From Saussurea involucrata (lineage: Eukaryota; Streptophyta; Magnoliopsida; Asterales; Asteraceae): a stretch of DNA of 64,000 nucleotides. Location: positions 63,720,484-63,784,483 of the forward strand of contig CM066313.1 of the NCBI GenBank assembly GCA_033807775.1. The letters are read 5' to 3'. Every line of letters starts with the position of its first letter. Position 1 is the stretch's first letter. Positions 45,476-56,538 of the stretch are shown here, piece by piece. The notes under the pieces were generated by a model. It did no database searches. It was not told the origin of the DNA and saw only the letters and a list, made by a program, of their open reading frames with translations. A program made the translations under genes and the position numbers.

Positions 45476-48400
45476 TCAATTAGTAAGATTAAGCATTCCT
45501 ATTTTACATATGAGAAATGAGAACCTTTTGTGATCAAGAGGCTTTGTGAACAAGTCAGCCAATTGATACTTTGTATGCACAAAGTGCATCTCTATTGTTC
45601 CCTTTTCCACATAGTCTTTTATAAAATGATACCTTATATCTATGTGTTTAGTCTTTGAATGTTGAACAGGGTTCTTAGTAATGGCTATTACACTTTCTGA
45701 ATCACAGTAGATAGGAATTTTGTTTAGCTGATACCCATAATCCATGAGTTGTGTTCTCATCCACAAGGTTTGAGAACATGAAGCAGCAGAAGCAACATAC
45801 TCTGCCTCAGCAGTTGATGTGGACACACAATTCTGCTTCTTTGATGCCCAACTCACTATTTTATCCTCTAGAAAGTGACAAGCACCAGATGTACTCTTTC
45901 TGTCCATTCTACTTCCTGCATGATCAGCACTAGTGAAAGCTGTTAGTTTAAAGTCAGTTTCCTTTGGATACCATAAACCAAGATCAGGTGTTCCTTTGAG
46001 ATATCTGATAATCCTTTTGACAGCCAACATATGTGATTCTTTGGGATTGGATTGAAATCTTGCACAAAAACAGGTAGAAAACATGATGTCTGGCCTACTT
46101 GCAGTCAGATATAGTAATAATCCAATCATGCCTCTATAAAGTTTGTTATCTACTGAAACTCCTTTGAGATCAGCATCTAACTTTATGTTTGTTGGCATCG
46201 GAGTTCTCATAGAAGCACAATCAGACATTTTGAACTTTTTCAGGATGTCCCTTACATATTTTCCTTGATTTATAAAAATACCATTTGGTAATTGTTTGAC
46301 TTGAAGTCCAAGGAAAAAATTAAGTTCACCCATCATGCTCATTTCAAATTTAGATTTCATGATTTTAGAAAAATCATCACACATTTTTGCACTGGTAGAG
46401 CCAAATATTATGTCATCAACATAAATTTGAACAAGAATCAAATCCTCACCTTGTTTCTTTAAAAACAAAGTTGTGTCAATCTTACCTTTCTTGTAGCCTG
46501 AACCTAACAAGTGTTGAGTAAGAGTGTCATACCAGGCTCTTGGTGCTTGTTTTAGACCATATAAAGCTTTATCTAAAATATAGACATGGTCAGGAAATTC
46601 TGAATCAACAAAGCCTTCAGGTTGATGTACATACACCTCTTCATTAAGTATACCATTCAGAAATGCCGATTTGACATCCATCTGATATACTTTGAAATTC
46701 TTGTGTGCAGCATAGGCCAAAAGTATCCTGATGGCCTCAATTCTTGCCACTGGTGCAAATGTCTCATCATAGTCAATTCCTTCCTGTTGATAGTATCCCT
46801 TAGCAACCAATCTTGCCTTGTTTCTGATGACAACACCTGACTCATCCTTTTTATTTCCGAATACCCATTTAGTTCCAATGATAGATTTACCTTTAGGCCT
46901 TGGAATGAGTCTCCAGACTTTGTTCCTTTCAAATTGAAGCAATTCCTCTTGCATTGCTGAAATCCAATCTGGATCCTCTTGGGCTTCATTAGCTTTCTTA
47001 GGTTCAATAACACTTAGGAAACCTGCAAACATTGCTTCATTTGCAGTAGCTAATCTGGTTTTTACTCCTGCTGATAGATCACCAATCACTTGATGAATGG
47101 GATGATCTTTAGTCCATTTGTTTGCACTAGGAAGCACATCAATCTCTGAATAATTGTTGTTTGTATCATTTTCTTCAATAATAGCTTGTAATTATGAACT
47201 GTCCCCTTGTTCTGATAAATTTGAGTTCAAATTCTGAACAATGAAGTCAGAGTTCTGAGTGACTTGTTCAGAGTTCTGAATACGAGGCTCAGAAGTCTGA
47301 ATACAAGGTTCAGAATTCTGAGTATCAGGGTCAGAATTTTCATTACTTGTATTTATCAGAGTTGGATATTCCTAAGATGGACCTTTATCAGAAATTACAG
47401 TTGTTTGAACTACTTCTGAAGTTCTTCTTTTCATCTCATTGATCATCTTTGGTTTTTCAAATTCTGCATAAGAATCAGAAGTAAGTTCAAGAAAAGCATC
47501 CTTAAACAGTAAATTGAGTTCTGAACAAATAGGATTAGAATTTGTATTAGAAGTCATTTTTGTCCTGTTCTGCATGAGTTCTGAACTGTCTTGTTCAGAA
47601 GTCTTCATTCTGGCTTCATCAAATGTTACATTGATGCTTTCCATCATCCTCTTGGTTCTTCTATTGTAGATTCTGAATGCTTTGGAAGTTAATGAATAAC
47701 CAACAAAGTATCCTTCATCTGCCTTTTTATCAAACTTACCAAGATTTTCTCTGTCTTTAAGAACATAGCATCTGCAACCAAAAACATGAAAGAATTTGAT
47801 TAATGGTTTTCTTTTATTTATCAGTTCATAAGCAGTCTTATTTAATCTTTTATTGATTAAAGTTCTGTTCTGTGTAAAACAGGCAGTTGCAATTGCTTCA
47901 GCCCATAAGAAAGTTGGAAGATTTGAATAAACCAACACGGTTCTTGCAGCTTCAACTAGAGTCCTGTTTTTCCTTTCAACAACACCATTTTGTTGAGGAG
48001 TTTTGACTGCTAAGAAATTGTGAGAAATCCCAGAACTTTCTAAAAAATTCTGAAGAGTCTCATTTCTGAACTCTGTTCCATTATCACTTCTGATTTTCTG
48101 GACTGGAAGTTGTAAGAGAACTTGAATCCTTTTGATAAAGTTTATCAATGTAGTAGCAGCTTCTGACTTAGCTCTTAGGAATTCAACCCATGTGTATCTG
48201 GAATATTCATCAACAATTACAAGCATATACGTCTTTCCTCCCATAGACTGAACTGAAATAGGACCACAAAGACCAGTATGAATCATTTCCAATGGTGCTT
48301 TGCAAGATGAGTCCATTTTTAATTTGTGAGAACTCTTTTCCATCTTGCCCATTTCACAAGATGAGCATAATGATTCCTTTTCAAATTTAATCTTTGGTAA

Positions 48401-48873
48401 TCCTTTAACCAGATGTTTTGTAAAAAGATTATTCAGATCTTTGAAATTTAAATGAGAACATCTTCTGTGCCACAGCCAGCATTCATTTGCAATTGAGTTT
48501 GATAAAAGACAAACAGGATTTAATGTTTGTATTTTTGAAAAATTAACCACAAATAAGTCCATGTGTCTTTTGGCCCAGAAGACTTTAAGATCATGCAACC
48601 TGTTATTTTGAACTTGATTTGACAAAGACTGTCTAAAAACTGACTTATGCTGAAAAGATTATGTTGTAATCCTTCAACATAGAAAACTTTTTGAATTGTC
48701 AGATCTCCTTTTGTTAAATCCCCATAACCTTTAACTTTACCTTTCCTGTTATTTCCAAAGTTTACTGCTCCTCCAGCCTTTTCTGTGAAATTTGATAGAA
48801 AAGACTTCTGACCTGTCATGTGTCTTGAAGCTCCTGAATCTAAAAACCACACATGACAGCCCTACAACAACAA
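45476..48873 (-). pseudogene. Element B pol
   Basis: Protease WFLDSGASRHMTG (about 48815-48850). A frame change near 48630 precedes GAG-pre-integrase WLWHRRCSHLNF. In integrase the first catalytic block reads HTGLCGP instead of HMDLCGP, so the catalytic Asp is Gly (codon 48272-48274); RSDNGTEF and NGVVERKNR are kept. TAG at 47372-47374 opens the linker, which is a series of Gln-Asn-Ser-Glu/Asp repeats (47205-47345), and a frame change follows near 47160. From 47137 to 45476 RT and RNase H are uninterrupted (553 codons), with EGIDYDETFAPVARIEA, YGLKQAPRAWYD, QIYVDDIIFGS (about 46420) and the usual LFTKPLDH ending. Confidence 0.95.
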
Positions 48874-48876
48874 TCA
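48862..48876 (-). promoter_or_regulatory. Element B gag-pol junction: two stops in an acceptor-like tract
   Basis: Minus strand AAC-TGA-TTG-TTG-TTG-TAG and then pol. Two in-frame stops make plain readthrough unlikely here; the T-rich tract ending TAG resembles a 3' splice site. Confidence 0.5.
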
Positions 48877-51800
48877 GTTAGATTTAGGTACCCATTTTGG
48901 ATTGGGTCCTTCTTTGTTAGCCTTTTTATCTGATTTAACCAAAGTACCTTTGACTTTCCATTCAAAGTCTTTCTTCAAACACCACTTTCCTTGAACTTTT
49001 ATGAAGTCAGAACATTTTCTGTTCACAAAATTGTTCAATTTCTTCTTGAAAGTTTTAAATTTAGATGTTGAAGAAGTTTCAACTTTCTTGTCTTTCACAT
49101 TAAACCTTTTTTCATTCTTTCCTGTGATTTTAATTTGAGGCTTCACTTCTTTTATTATTTCCCTTCTCTGAGTTTGAGGAACAGAAACATTTTTCTTTTC
49201 TTTATTCTGAATGCCATTTCTTATATAGGAAACAGAGGTTATTGTGATAGGACATTTCTGAGAATATTAGAATGAATCACTTTCACATTGAACACAAATA
49301 AGATTTTTCTTTGCAAGTAACAACAGATCTGTACCATAAGCCTTTTCATTTTTATTGCTGGTTTTCAAAGTACAAGTACATTTATCACAATAACTCTGTG
49401 CCTTTGGTACAGTTGCAGGAACCAATCCATTCATCTTAGAAACTCTTTTCACACCATCTTTCCTTTTGCTTTCCTCTTTTTCTGAAAAATTCAATCCCTT
49501 TTTGTTAGAAGAAGAAGTAGACGATTCACCTTTTTCATATGTACTTGATTCATTAAAGAATTTATCATTATCTTTTAGAGCATTAATTTTAAAAAGATCA
49601 TACTCAGTCTTCAGTTTCTCAAGCTTTGTTATTTTCTGAATAAAGATGTTCTTTTCTTTTAAAGCTTCATCAAGTTTAACATCCACATCACAGTAATCAT
49701 TTTCAAGTTCATCAAAAGATTTCCTCAAGTCCTCAAGTTCTTGACTTACAAGATTAAACCTCTTTTCAAGCTCTGAAAAGTCATCTGACTTTGTTTCAGA
49801 AAATTCAGTTGACTCAGACTTTTTCTGACTACCTGAATCAGAATTCTGATTAACAGACTCAGATGTGTGACCTTCAGACTCAGAGTTCTGACTCCAAAAA
49901 TCAGAGTTTTGACTAGAAGCTTCAGACTTCTGATTAACTGTTTCAGAAACCTTACTTGTATCAAATATGCTCTCAATGTCATGATGTGAAAAACTTGGTT
50001 GTTTATTTTTGTAACTGACATTTAAAGAATCATACTTGAATTTAATGTCATTGTATTTTGGTTTCTCATCTGTTGGTTTAGGAATTTCTTTCTTAACCTT
50101 ATCTTCTGAAACAACTGACTTTTCTATTTTCGAATCAGAAATTATCTCTGTCTTTTTAGAGCTTGGTTTCTGCAAATTGTCAGAACTTGTTATAGAACTT
50201 GCAGGTCTGATAAAAACTTCAACAATTAATGGGATTTTTGGCTTAGGAACTTGAAGCTTTTCAAAATCATACAAGTTGACTGGAGCTCTTCTTAAAACAA
50301 CATTTTCTTCCAATCCCAATCCCTTCTTTGGATTGTAAAATCTTGTATCTTTAACATTACTTGTTAGAAGATTTAACGTTTGTTGAGTCTAACCTCTTTT
50401 CAAATTTAGATCTTCTAATTCTTTGATTTTGGCGTATAAATTCTTTCTTTCCTCAAATAGCATATCAAATTTTATTTGTAAATCACCCTTTTCATCCTTA
50501 ATCTTTGAAAATTCAATTTTTAGTTCAGAAAGCCTTTTTAACAATTCAGAATTTTCATTTTTAACTTTCTGTTTCTCAGCCTCAGATTCCTCATATTGTT
50601 CTCTTATTACTTCTTTTTCAATTCTGAATTTGTTAACCAAACTTCTTTCACCTTTTATCTGTTTTCTAAGATTAACAAATTCAGTTTTCATGTCACCAAT
50701 CCTCATAGTCAGAATCATCTTCATTCTTCATTTTGGCCATGTAACTTTGCATCTGTGAAAAATTGATATGATCATCTTCATCTGAGGTGTAGTACAGCCA
50801 ATTCTCCTGTTCAGCCAACATAGCAATCTCATCATCTCTCTTCTTTGCAAGCTGAGCCTTCTCGGTATAGTACTCATAATCTTTCATAATCTTTACTCTG
50901 CAGTCCTTAGCATAGTGGCCAGATTTTCCACACTTGAAACACAAATTGTTTTCTTTTCTCTCTTCCTTCTCTTCTTTCTTTTCTTCACTTCTCTCTACTT
51001 TCTTCTCAAACTTATTTTCTCCTCTGTCTTCTCTTTTCTTATAATCCGAACTCCCCTGTTCTCTCTTGTAATTTCCCTGAAATCTACCTTTCCCATACCT
51101 CTTGTTGAAAGTATTTGTCAACAAGGCTAGTTTCTCAGCCATTATCTTGATATCTTCATCATCCTCTGATCCTTCTTCCTTGTCAGATTCTTCCAGCTTT
51201 GGTATCTCAGATAGATATGCAGTCTTCTTGGGTGCTTTGATAACTTTGGACTTTGATAAAAATGCTAACTGATCAGCAACATTTTTCTTCTCTTCCACAA
51301 CTAATTTGACAGAGTCTTCATGTTGATTAAGAACACAGAACAGATCATTGAGGTCTTCTTCACACATATCTATATTCATTTGCAGACTTATAGAAAATGA
51401 TGACCATTCTGAGTTAAGGCTGTTCAGAAATTTGTAATTTATTTCTGACTTCGTTTTCTTCAGCCCATTTCTTCTCAAATCATTCAGAATAGTACAAAAT
51501 TTACTGTACGTCTGAGTCAAACTTTCTGAATCTTTAGCCTTGAACCTTTCATAGGCATTTATGCTCTGATTTAACTTTGCTTGAATAGACCTCACAGTTC
51601 CAAACATCTGTCTTTCTAGTTCATCCCACATTTCCTTAGCAGATGATCCACTATCAATCCTGTTAAGAACTTCATTTGGGACAGCCAAAGTCATCAACGT
51701 AATTGCTCTTTTGTCTATAGCATGTCTGTTTTTCTTTTCTGCTGTATACTGAGAAAAACTCTTCTTCACCCTTGTAGCTGGAATTTCTGGAGTTGTCTCT

Positions 51801-51985
51801 GTTCCAGGAGTTGCAGCGACATCGACATACACTTCGATAGGACCTTCTCGGATAGAAACCATAACATTTTCATCTATGTTATCCAAGAACTGGATCATAC
51901 GGATTTTCCATTGCTGATATTCTTCAGGTATAAGAAAAGGTGGTTTGGTTTCAGATCCCATGGCTAGATACTCTTTAGAAGACAT
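48874..51985 (-). pseudogene. Element B gag
   Basis: ATG at 51985, about 196 bases after the PBS. UBN2-type domain with KPPFLIPEEYQQWKIRM; one CCHC knuckle CFKCGKSGHYAKDC (about 50895-50940) inside a Lys/Glu-rich region; then a long coiled coil (50390-50720), a Ser/Gln/Asn repeat region (49800-49950) and a basic tail ending PKWVPKSN-TGA (48874-48876). Breaks: frame change near 50695, TAG 50389-50391, TAA 49267-49269. The frame from 50724 to 48874 is otherwise constant. Confidence 0.92.
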
Positions 51986-52180
51986 GATTGTAAGAAAGCT
52001 TCAACAGAAAGACAAATTCAAATTCCTTGATCGAAAAACAACAATTAATTCAAGAATTGCTAAGAATTCAAGAACAGTGAGTGGCAGCGGAATCAATTTT
52101 CGAATTGATCAAGAAATCTTCAAGAACACAAACAGGAAACCCTCAAGAACGCGATCTCGATCGAATTTGTTTGTTGATTA
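51986..52180 (-). other. Element B 5' leader
   Basis: Untranslated, rich in GAATTC-like TTCTTGAATT repeats. It aligns with the start of the H leader (63582-63770). No ORF. Confidence 0.75.
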
Positions 52181-52194
52181 CCTCTGATACCAAT
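52181..52194 (-). other. Element B primer-binding site
   Basis: Minus strand ATTGGTATCAGAGG; TGGTATCAGAG matches initiator tRNA-Met. Confidence 0.95.
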
Positions 52195-52698
52195 TGTAAG
52201 TCAAGGATACAATCTTACAATCAATATAACAATGAATAGAATAGTAATTGAGAAGTAATTTGATCAAGAACACTTTTATTCAATGAAGAACAGATTTACA
52301 GATCTTAGAGAGAGCGTATCTCAAAGATTACATAATATGAATACAAGAATATGCAGGAAAAGTTAGTTAGCGTAACAGTGCTAACCACTATATATACTGA
52401 AACGGAAATACTAAAGCTACAGTACATATAAGAAAGACTAATAGGCACAATACACGTGTCCTAATTAGTTAACTAAATACAAAGTAAAGTATCTAGTTAT
52501 AAGTTCTGAACAGGTTGTTCAGAACTTCTGAACATTCATCTGATTAGGCATACCAGAACTTCTGACTTCTCTTTAGTAACTTTCCGTGTAATACTTCTGA
52601 GTCTTCTTACTCAGAACTCTGACCCTTCATATCAAAACATCTGAACCTTCTCATCAGATCTTTAACACTTGGTTTATTGACAAAACCCAGATCTAACA
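52195..52698 (-). repeat. Element B 5' LTR (504 bp)
   Basis: Same length and termini as 39330-39833, with a G-box near 52456-52461 and the same TTCWGAA clusters. Confidence 0.96.
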
Positions 52699-52703
52699 AT
52701 ATG
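52699..52703. other. Target-site duplication of B, right copy (atatg)
   Basis: Identical to 39325-39329. Confidence 0.95.
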
Positions 52704-53194
52704 GATGACAATTTGAAATCATTCTGACTGGTTATTATTCTATTTATTTCTATTGTGTATGCACTAATATGGAACTCACATTGACTGATGTTGATGAAAT
52801 AGAAAAAGAAGAAATAAGGAAAAGAGCCACTACAACTAAAATGCAACTTCCATTTTGTTATACTCGAGAGACTGCAAATACCAAAAGAATCCGAATGGAA
52901 GACTTTCGAATGACTATTTTAACATTTTTGCTACTAAACCTTAATGTGAAAAACCTCTTGAAGCAAAAAGATATGTTCCACCTTTGATTCTATTTTAGAA
53001 CAAAGGGTGAAATTTGATTTAGAAAAGGATTTTCTTACTTCTATTTTTACAAATAGTGTTAAGGAATTATCTATTGAATTCGAGAAAAAGTCTAAAACCG
53101 AAAAGGATATTCTTGAAAAATTACTAGTTAAAACGTTTTCATATTCTTTTAAGAAATCTTTTGATGAAAAACAGAAAGTTAATCAAAAGTGTTT
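52704..53194 (+). other. Degenerate stretch between B and D2, possibly gag-like
   Basis: It is contiguous with 39329 once B and one TSD copy are removed, so the first bases should be the rest of the C LTR, but no clear LTR end or duplication is visible. A plus-strand frame from about 52985 to 53194 is Lys/Glu/Phe-rich with heptad-like spacing (e.g. KTEKDILEKLLVKTFSYSF), like the coiled-coil part of copia gag. It is cut by the D2 LTR. I cannot assign it to a family. Confidence 0.4.
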
Positions 53195-54148
53195 TGTTGA
53201 TCCAAACCCTCAGTGATTTGATAATGACCCTTTAAACACTTAGTAAAAATTGAAATAGACAATATGTATTAGAGTTTCACTATCGTTGATAAGTACTATA
53301 TCTCTAACAGTACTGCTGATATGAAACTCATGCTCTTTAATTTTACCATTCAGCGAACACTGCTCATCTATAAGCTCTGAGCATGTTCAGTCTTGTTGAT
53401 GATCGCTGATAGTTTAGTTGTTTACTTATGATCCCTGAAAACAAGTTTCACGTCAACTATGTTCTACGCTGAAGTCGAAGATCAAGTTCAAGAACAACGA
53501 CAAGTCTACTAATGAACAGATGCGGATATCAGCGAAGCCAAGATTTGTCCACTCAACGTGAAGTTACAAGTAGAAGACTTCAGCAATCGCTGAACTTTGT
53601 CACTCGCTGATAAAGTATTGTTCAGAAATCGCTAATCATGAAGTCTTCCTCTACAAGTTACTTTTGTCTTTCCCCCTTGCACGTCTCTGTACGATTTGTC
53701 AGAAAGGACATCCCTTTTGCCCTTAATCGTACAACCAACTCTGATTCTACACTGTACACCATGCGGCTACTAAGGTTGTCTACAAAGGTCAAACCATGCA
53801 ACCAATCAGCTGCTGCCATGTGTAAAGGTATAATGGTTTGCATTAAATGCATGAAGTATATAAGAAGAACCCTACTTCTGAAATGAAGTGCTCGACCATC
53901 TTCTTCTTTCTCTCTTAGTGTTAGAATATTACTTGTAGTATTCTTATCTCCTTCTGTCTTAATTCTTGTGCAAGAAACTTAGTGTTCTTAACTTGTTTAG
54001 ATTAGGATAATCCTTAATCTTGTTCCGCAACAGGTTGTAAATTGTTTGAATATATCAATAAACAATTTAGAAAGTAAAAATCTGTGTGTTTGTATTCAAC
54101 CCCCCCCCCCCTCCTTCTACAAACATGTATAACCCTCCGGGACCAACA
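53195..54148 (+). repeat. Element D2 5' LTR (954 bp)
   Basis: TGTTGATCCAAACC to GGGACCAACA. It shares the C run (about 54100-54110) and TATA region (about 53858) with D1, keeps six CGCTGA/TCAGCG words, and has lost at least two by transitions. Confidence 0.95.
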
Positions 54149-54150
54149 AG

Positions 54151-54162
54151 TGGTATCAGAGC
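54151..54162 (+). other. Element D2 primer-binding site
   Basis: TGGTATCAGAGC, two bases after the LTR. Confidence 0.97.
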
Positions 54163-54232
54163 AGATTTGTTTAATCTCATAAACAAAGATCTTGCTAATC
54201 CTAATCTTTTCTCTTCCTTGCTATTTTTCATA

Positions 54233-56521
54233 ATGGCTACCAACACAAACACAAACACAAACTATATTGATAATAGGATGATACTCTTCTTAGAAGGTGT
54301 AGACCCTACTATGCCTTACTACATCGAAAATGGCCCATATATTCCTATTAGAATTGATCCTGAAGTTCCAGCCACTGAGAATAGAGCTGCTATTCCATAA
54401 AGATTGGTTCCAAAGGAAATTCATACGTGGACTGATGAAGATAAGAAGAAAGTGGCTATCGACACCAAAGCCAGATCCATTCTTTCCATGGCTCTTCCTG
54501 ACGAAGTCTACCATTCCGTCATGAACCTGAAAACCTCCAAATCCATGTGGGACACAATCTGTGTTCAGTATGAAGGTACATCTGAAGTACAGGACTCACG
54601 TAAGATCAACCTGGTAAGACAGTATGAAAGCTTCATTTGTGGTAAGAATGAATCTCTCTCTGAAGTACATCAGCGGTTTAACTGTTTAATAATAGATCTG
54701 AAAACTGTTGGTAAGGAATATTCTAACTTTGATGTTCTAACAAAGTTCTTAGAATGTTTACCTGAAAGTTGGGACAGTTATTCAATGTGTCTCAAGCTGT
54801 CAAGGGATCTAAAATCTATGGCTCTTTCTACCTTATATGGCACGATGCTCAATCATGAGCAATCGAGTCATCTTAAGAAGAATCTTGTAAAAGATTCCAA
54901 AAGCACCCCTGTTGCTTTTATCTCAGAGTCACCTTCCACTCAGCGATCTTCTATTACTATCACTGAGTTGGAGACTAATTCTGAATGCTCATCAGATCCT
55001 GACTCTTCAAATCTTGATGAATCTATGGCTCTCCTATCTAACAAGTTCAGGAGATTCGCCAAAAAGAAAATTTTCAGAAAGAACAAACCTCATGCTACAG
55101 CTGACAAGCCTAGATCATCAACCCCTGTTGATAAGGCTACTTCTACTTGCTATAACTGTGAAAAGATAGGACATTTTGCTAGCGAGTGCAGGTGAAAGAA
55201 AGTTTTTAAAAACTCAGCTTTCTCCAAGAAATCCTCTAACCTTAGGGCTACAGATGACAAATATCAAAGGATGAAAGAAAGGTACGCAAAGCTGAAAGGC
55301 TTTAAGATAAAAGGCAAAGGCCTGATGGCTGACTATGACTGGGCTGCTTCTGACGAAGAAGAATCATCTGACTCTGAAGATGATGATGAAGCCAATCTCT
55401 GCCTTATGGCCAAAATCGAAGAAGAGGAAGAAAAGTTTGACATTCCCTCGGCTTCATCCTCTACCTCCAAGGTATCACCTTCTTTCTTTACCAATATTTC
55501 AAATATTGATGAAGTTGATAGTCTTCGAAAAATTGATCTCCTGACTATGAGTTTATATGAAGCCATGAATGGCAAAACGGTTGTTGAAAATCAAAACCTT
55601 GATTTCGCTGAAAAACTTAAACACTGTCATCTTAAAATTGAAAAGCTTTCTAAAATTGAAGAAGATTTAAGAGATCAGGTTCACATAAATCAGCTAGTAA
55701 AAATCGAACGAGAAGAAGCTATCGCTGCATTAAAAGCTGAAAAAGCTACTGTTGATGGATGGTATAAATCCTCAACACCTATCACTGAGATAATTAAGTC
55801 TCAAATACCCCTGAGTGAAAAACATGGTCTTGGTTATAAGGCTGACGCTGAACAACCAACCACTGATCATCTCATGCTCAAGTTTGTAATGTTTGTCTCT
55901 TCTATCCCTGACACTTCATCTTCTCAGTGTTCCTCTTTAAAATCTCATATCCCTGAGGAAATCTCTACCTTAGCTTATAAAGGTAAAGAGAAAATCGTTT
56001 ATCCAAAACCTCAAAAGGGTACCTTTGTACCAAAGCTGAATGCTTCTAAAGCTTCAGTGAGCTATCCCTCTACTTCTAAGAATATGACCCCTGGATTCAT
56101 TCAGCGATCTACTCCTAGAATCAAAATGGATATCATTGGTAAGAAATCCGAAGAACTGATTCTTCCTCCCATTTCCAATGCCAAAGGTATAGTTGGTGCT
56201 GGCCCTGCTCATTTAAAATTAACGGGTAAGCATGCAAATGGTCCTAAAGCTACTTTTAGCTATAGGAAATGTTATCACTGTGGACTTACAAATCATGTTG
56301 CTAGTAAGTGCCCCACAGCCACCAAAGCTGAAAAGACAGCTAAGGTGAAGATTAATGCCGCCAAGGCAAAGAAGACCACTGAGGTTAAGAAATTAACCAA
56401 AGTGAAAACTGACAACAAAGCCGAATCTTCAAATGCTACAAAGAATGCTGAACCTTTCACTTCCTCTACCACCATTGACAAATCTAGGCCCAAAATGAAA
56501 TGGGTACCTAAGTCAAACTAA
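54233..56521 (+). pseudogene. Element D2 gag
   Basis: ATG at 54233. Compared with D1, 57 bases are missing in frame at about 54274, between two AAT triplets; this removes the conserved KPPRF...W segment of the UBN2 domain. TAA at 54398-54400 and TGA at 55193-55195, just after the first knuckle CYNCEKIGHFASEC, also break it. A second knuckle CYHCGLTNHVASKC is at about 56269-56310. The frame is otherwise open to KWVPKSN-TAA (56519-56521). Confidence 0.92.
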
Positions 56522-56538
56522 TCTTCCTTTGTTTGCAG
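56519..56538 (+). promoter_or_regulatory. Element D2 gag-pol junction: stop plus acceptor-like tract
   Basis: AAC-TAA-TCTTCCTTTGTTTGCAG. One base shorter than in D1, so gag and pol are in different frames here. Confidence 0.5.

Larger units (their letters stand above)
39330..52698 (-). mobile_element. Element B: SIRE-like Ty1/copia retrotransposon, complete (13.4 kb)
   Basis: Two 504-bp LTRs with about 9 differences by my alignment (1.8%), PBS, gag, pol, spacer, extra ORF, PPT and a perfect TSD atatg (39325-39329 and 52699-52703). It is the same family as A. It carries many breaks, including replacement of the first catalytic Asp of integrase. The TTCTGA/TCAGAA word is abundant throughout. 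Confidence 0.97.

Noticed and set aside
50423..50758. Phe/Ser-rich plus-strand frame, possible membrane protein
   Set aside because: It is the antisense of the Lys/Glu coiled coil of B gag.
52769..52987. Short plus-strand frame as a host gene
   Set aside because: Only 73 codons, no recognisable domain, next to gag-like coiled-coil sequence and retrotransposon junctions.
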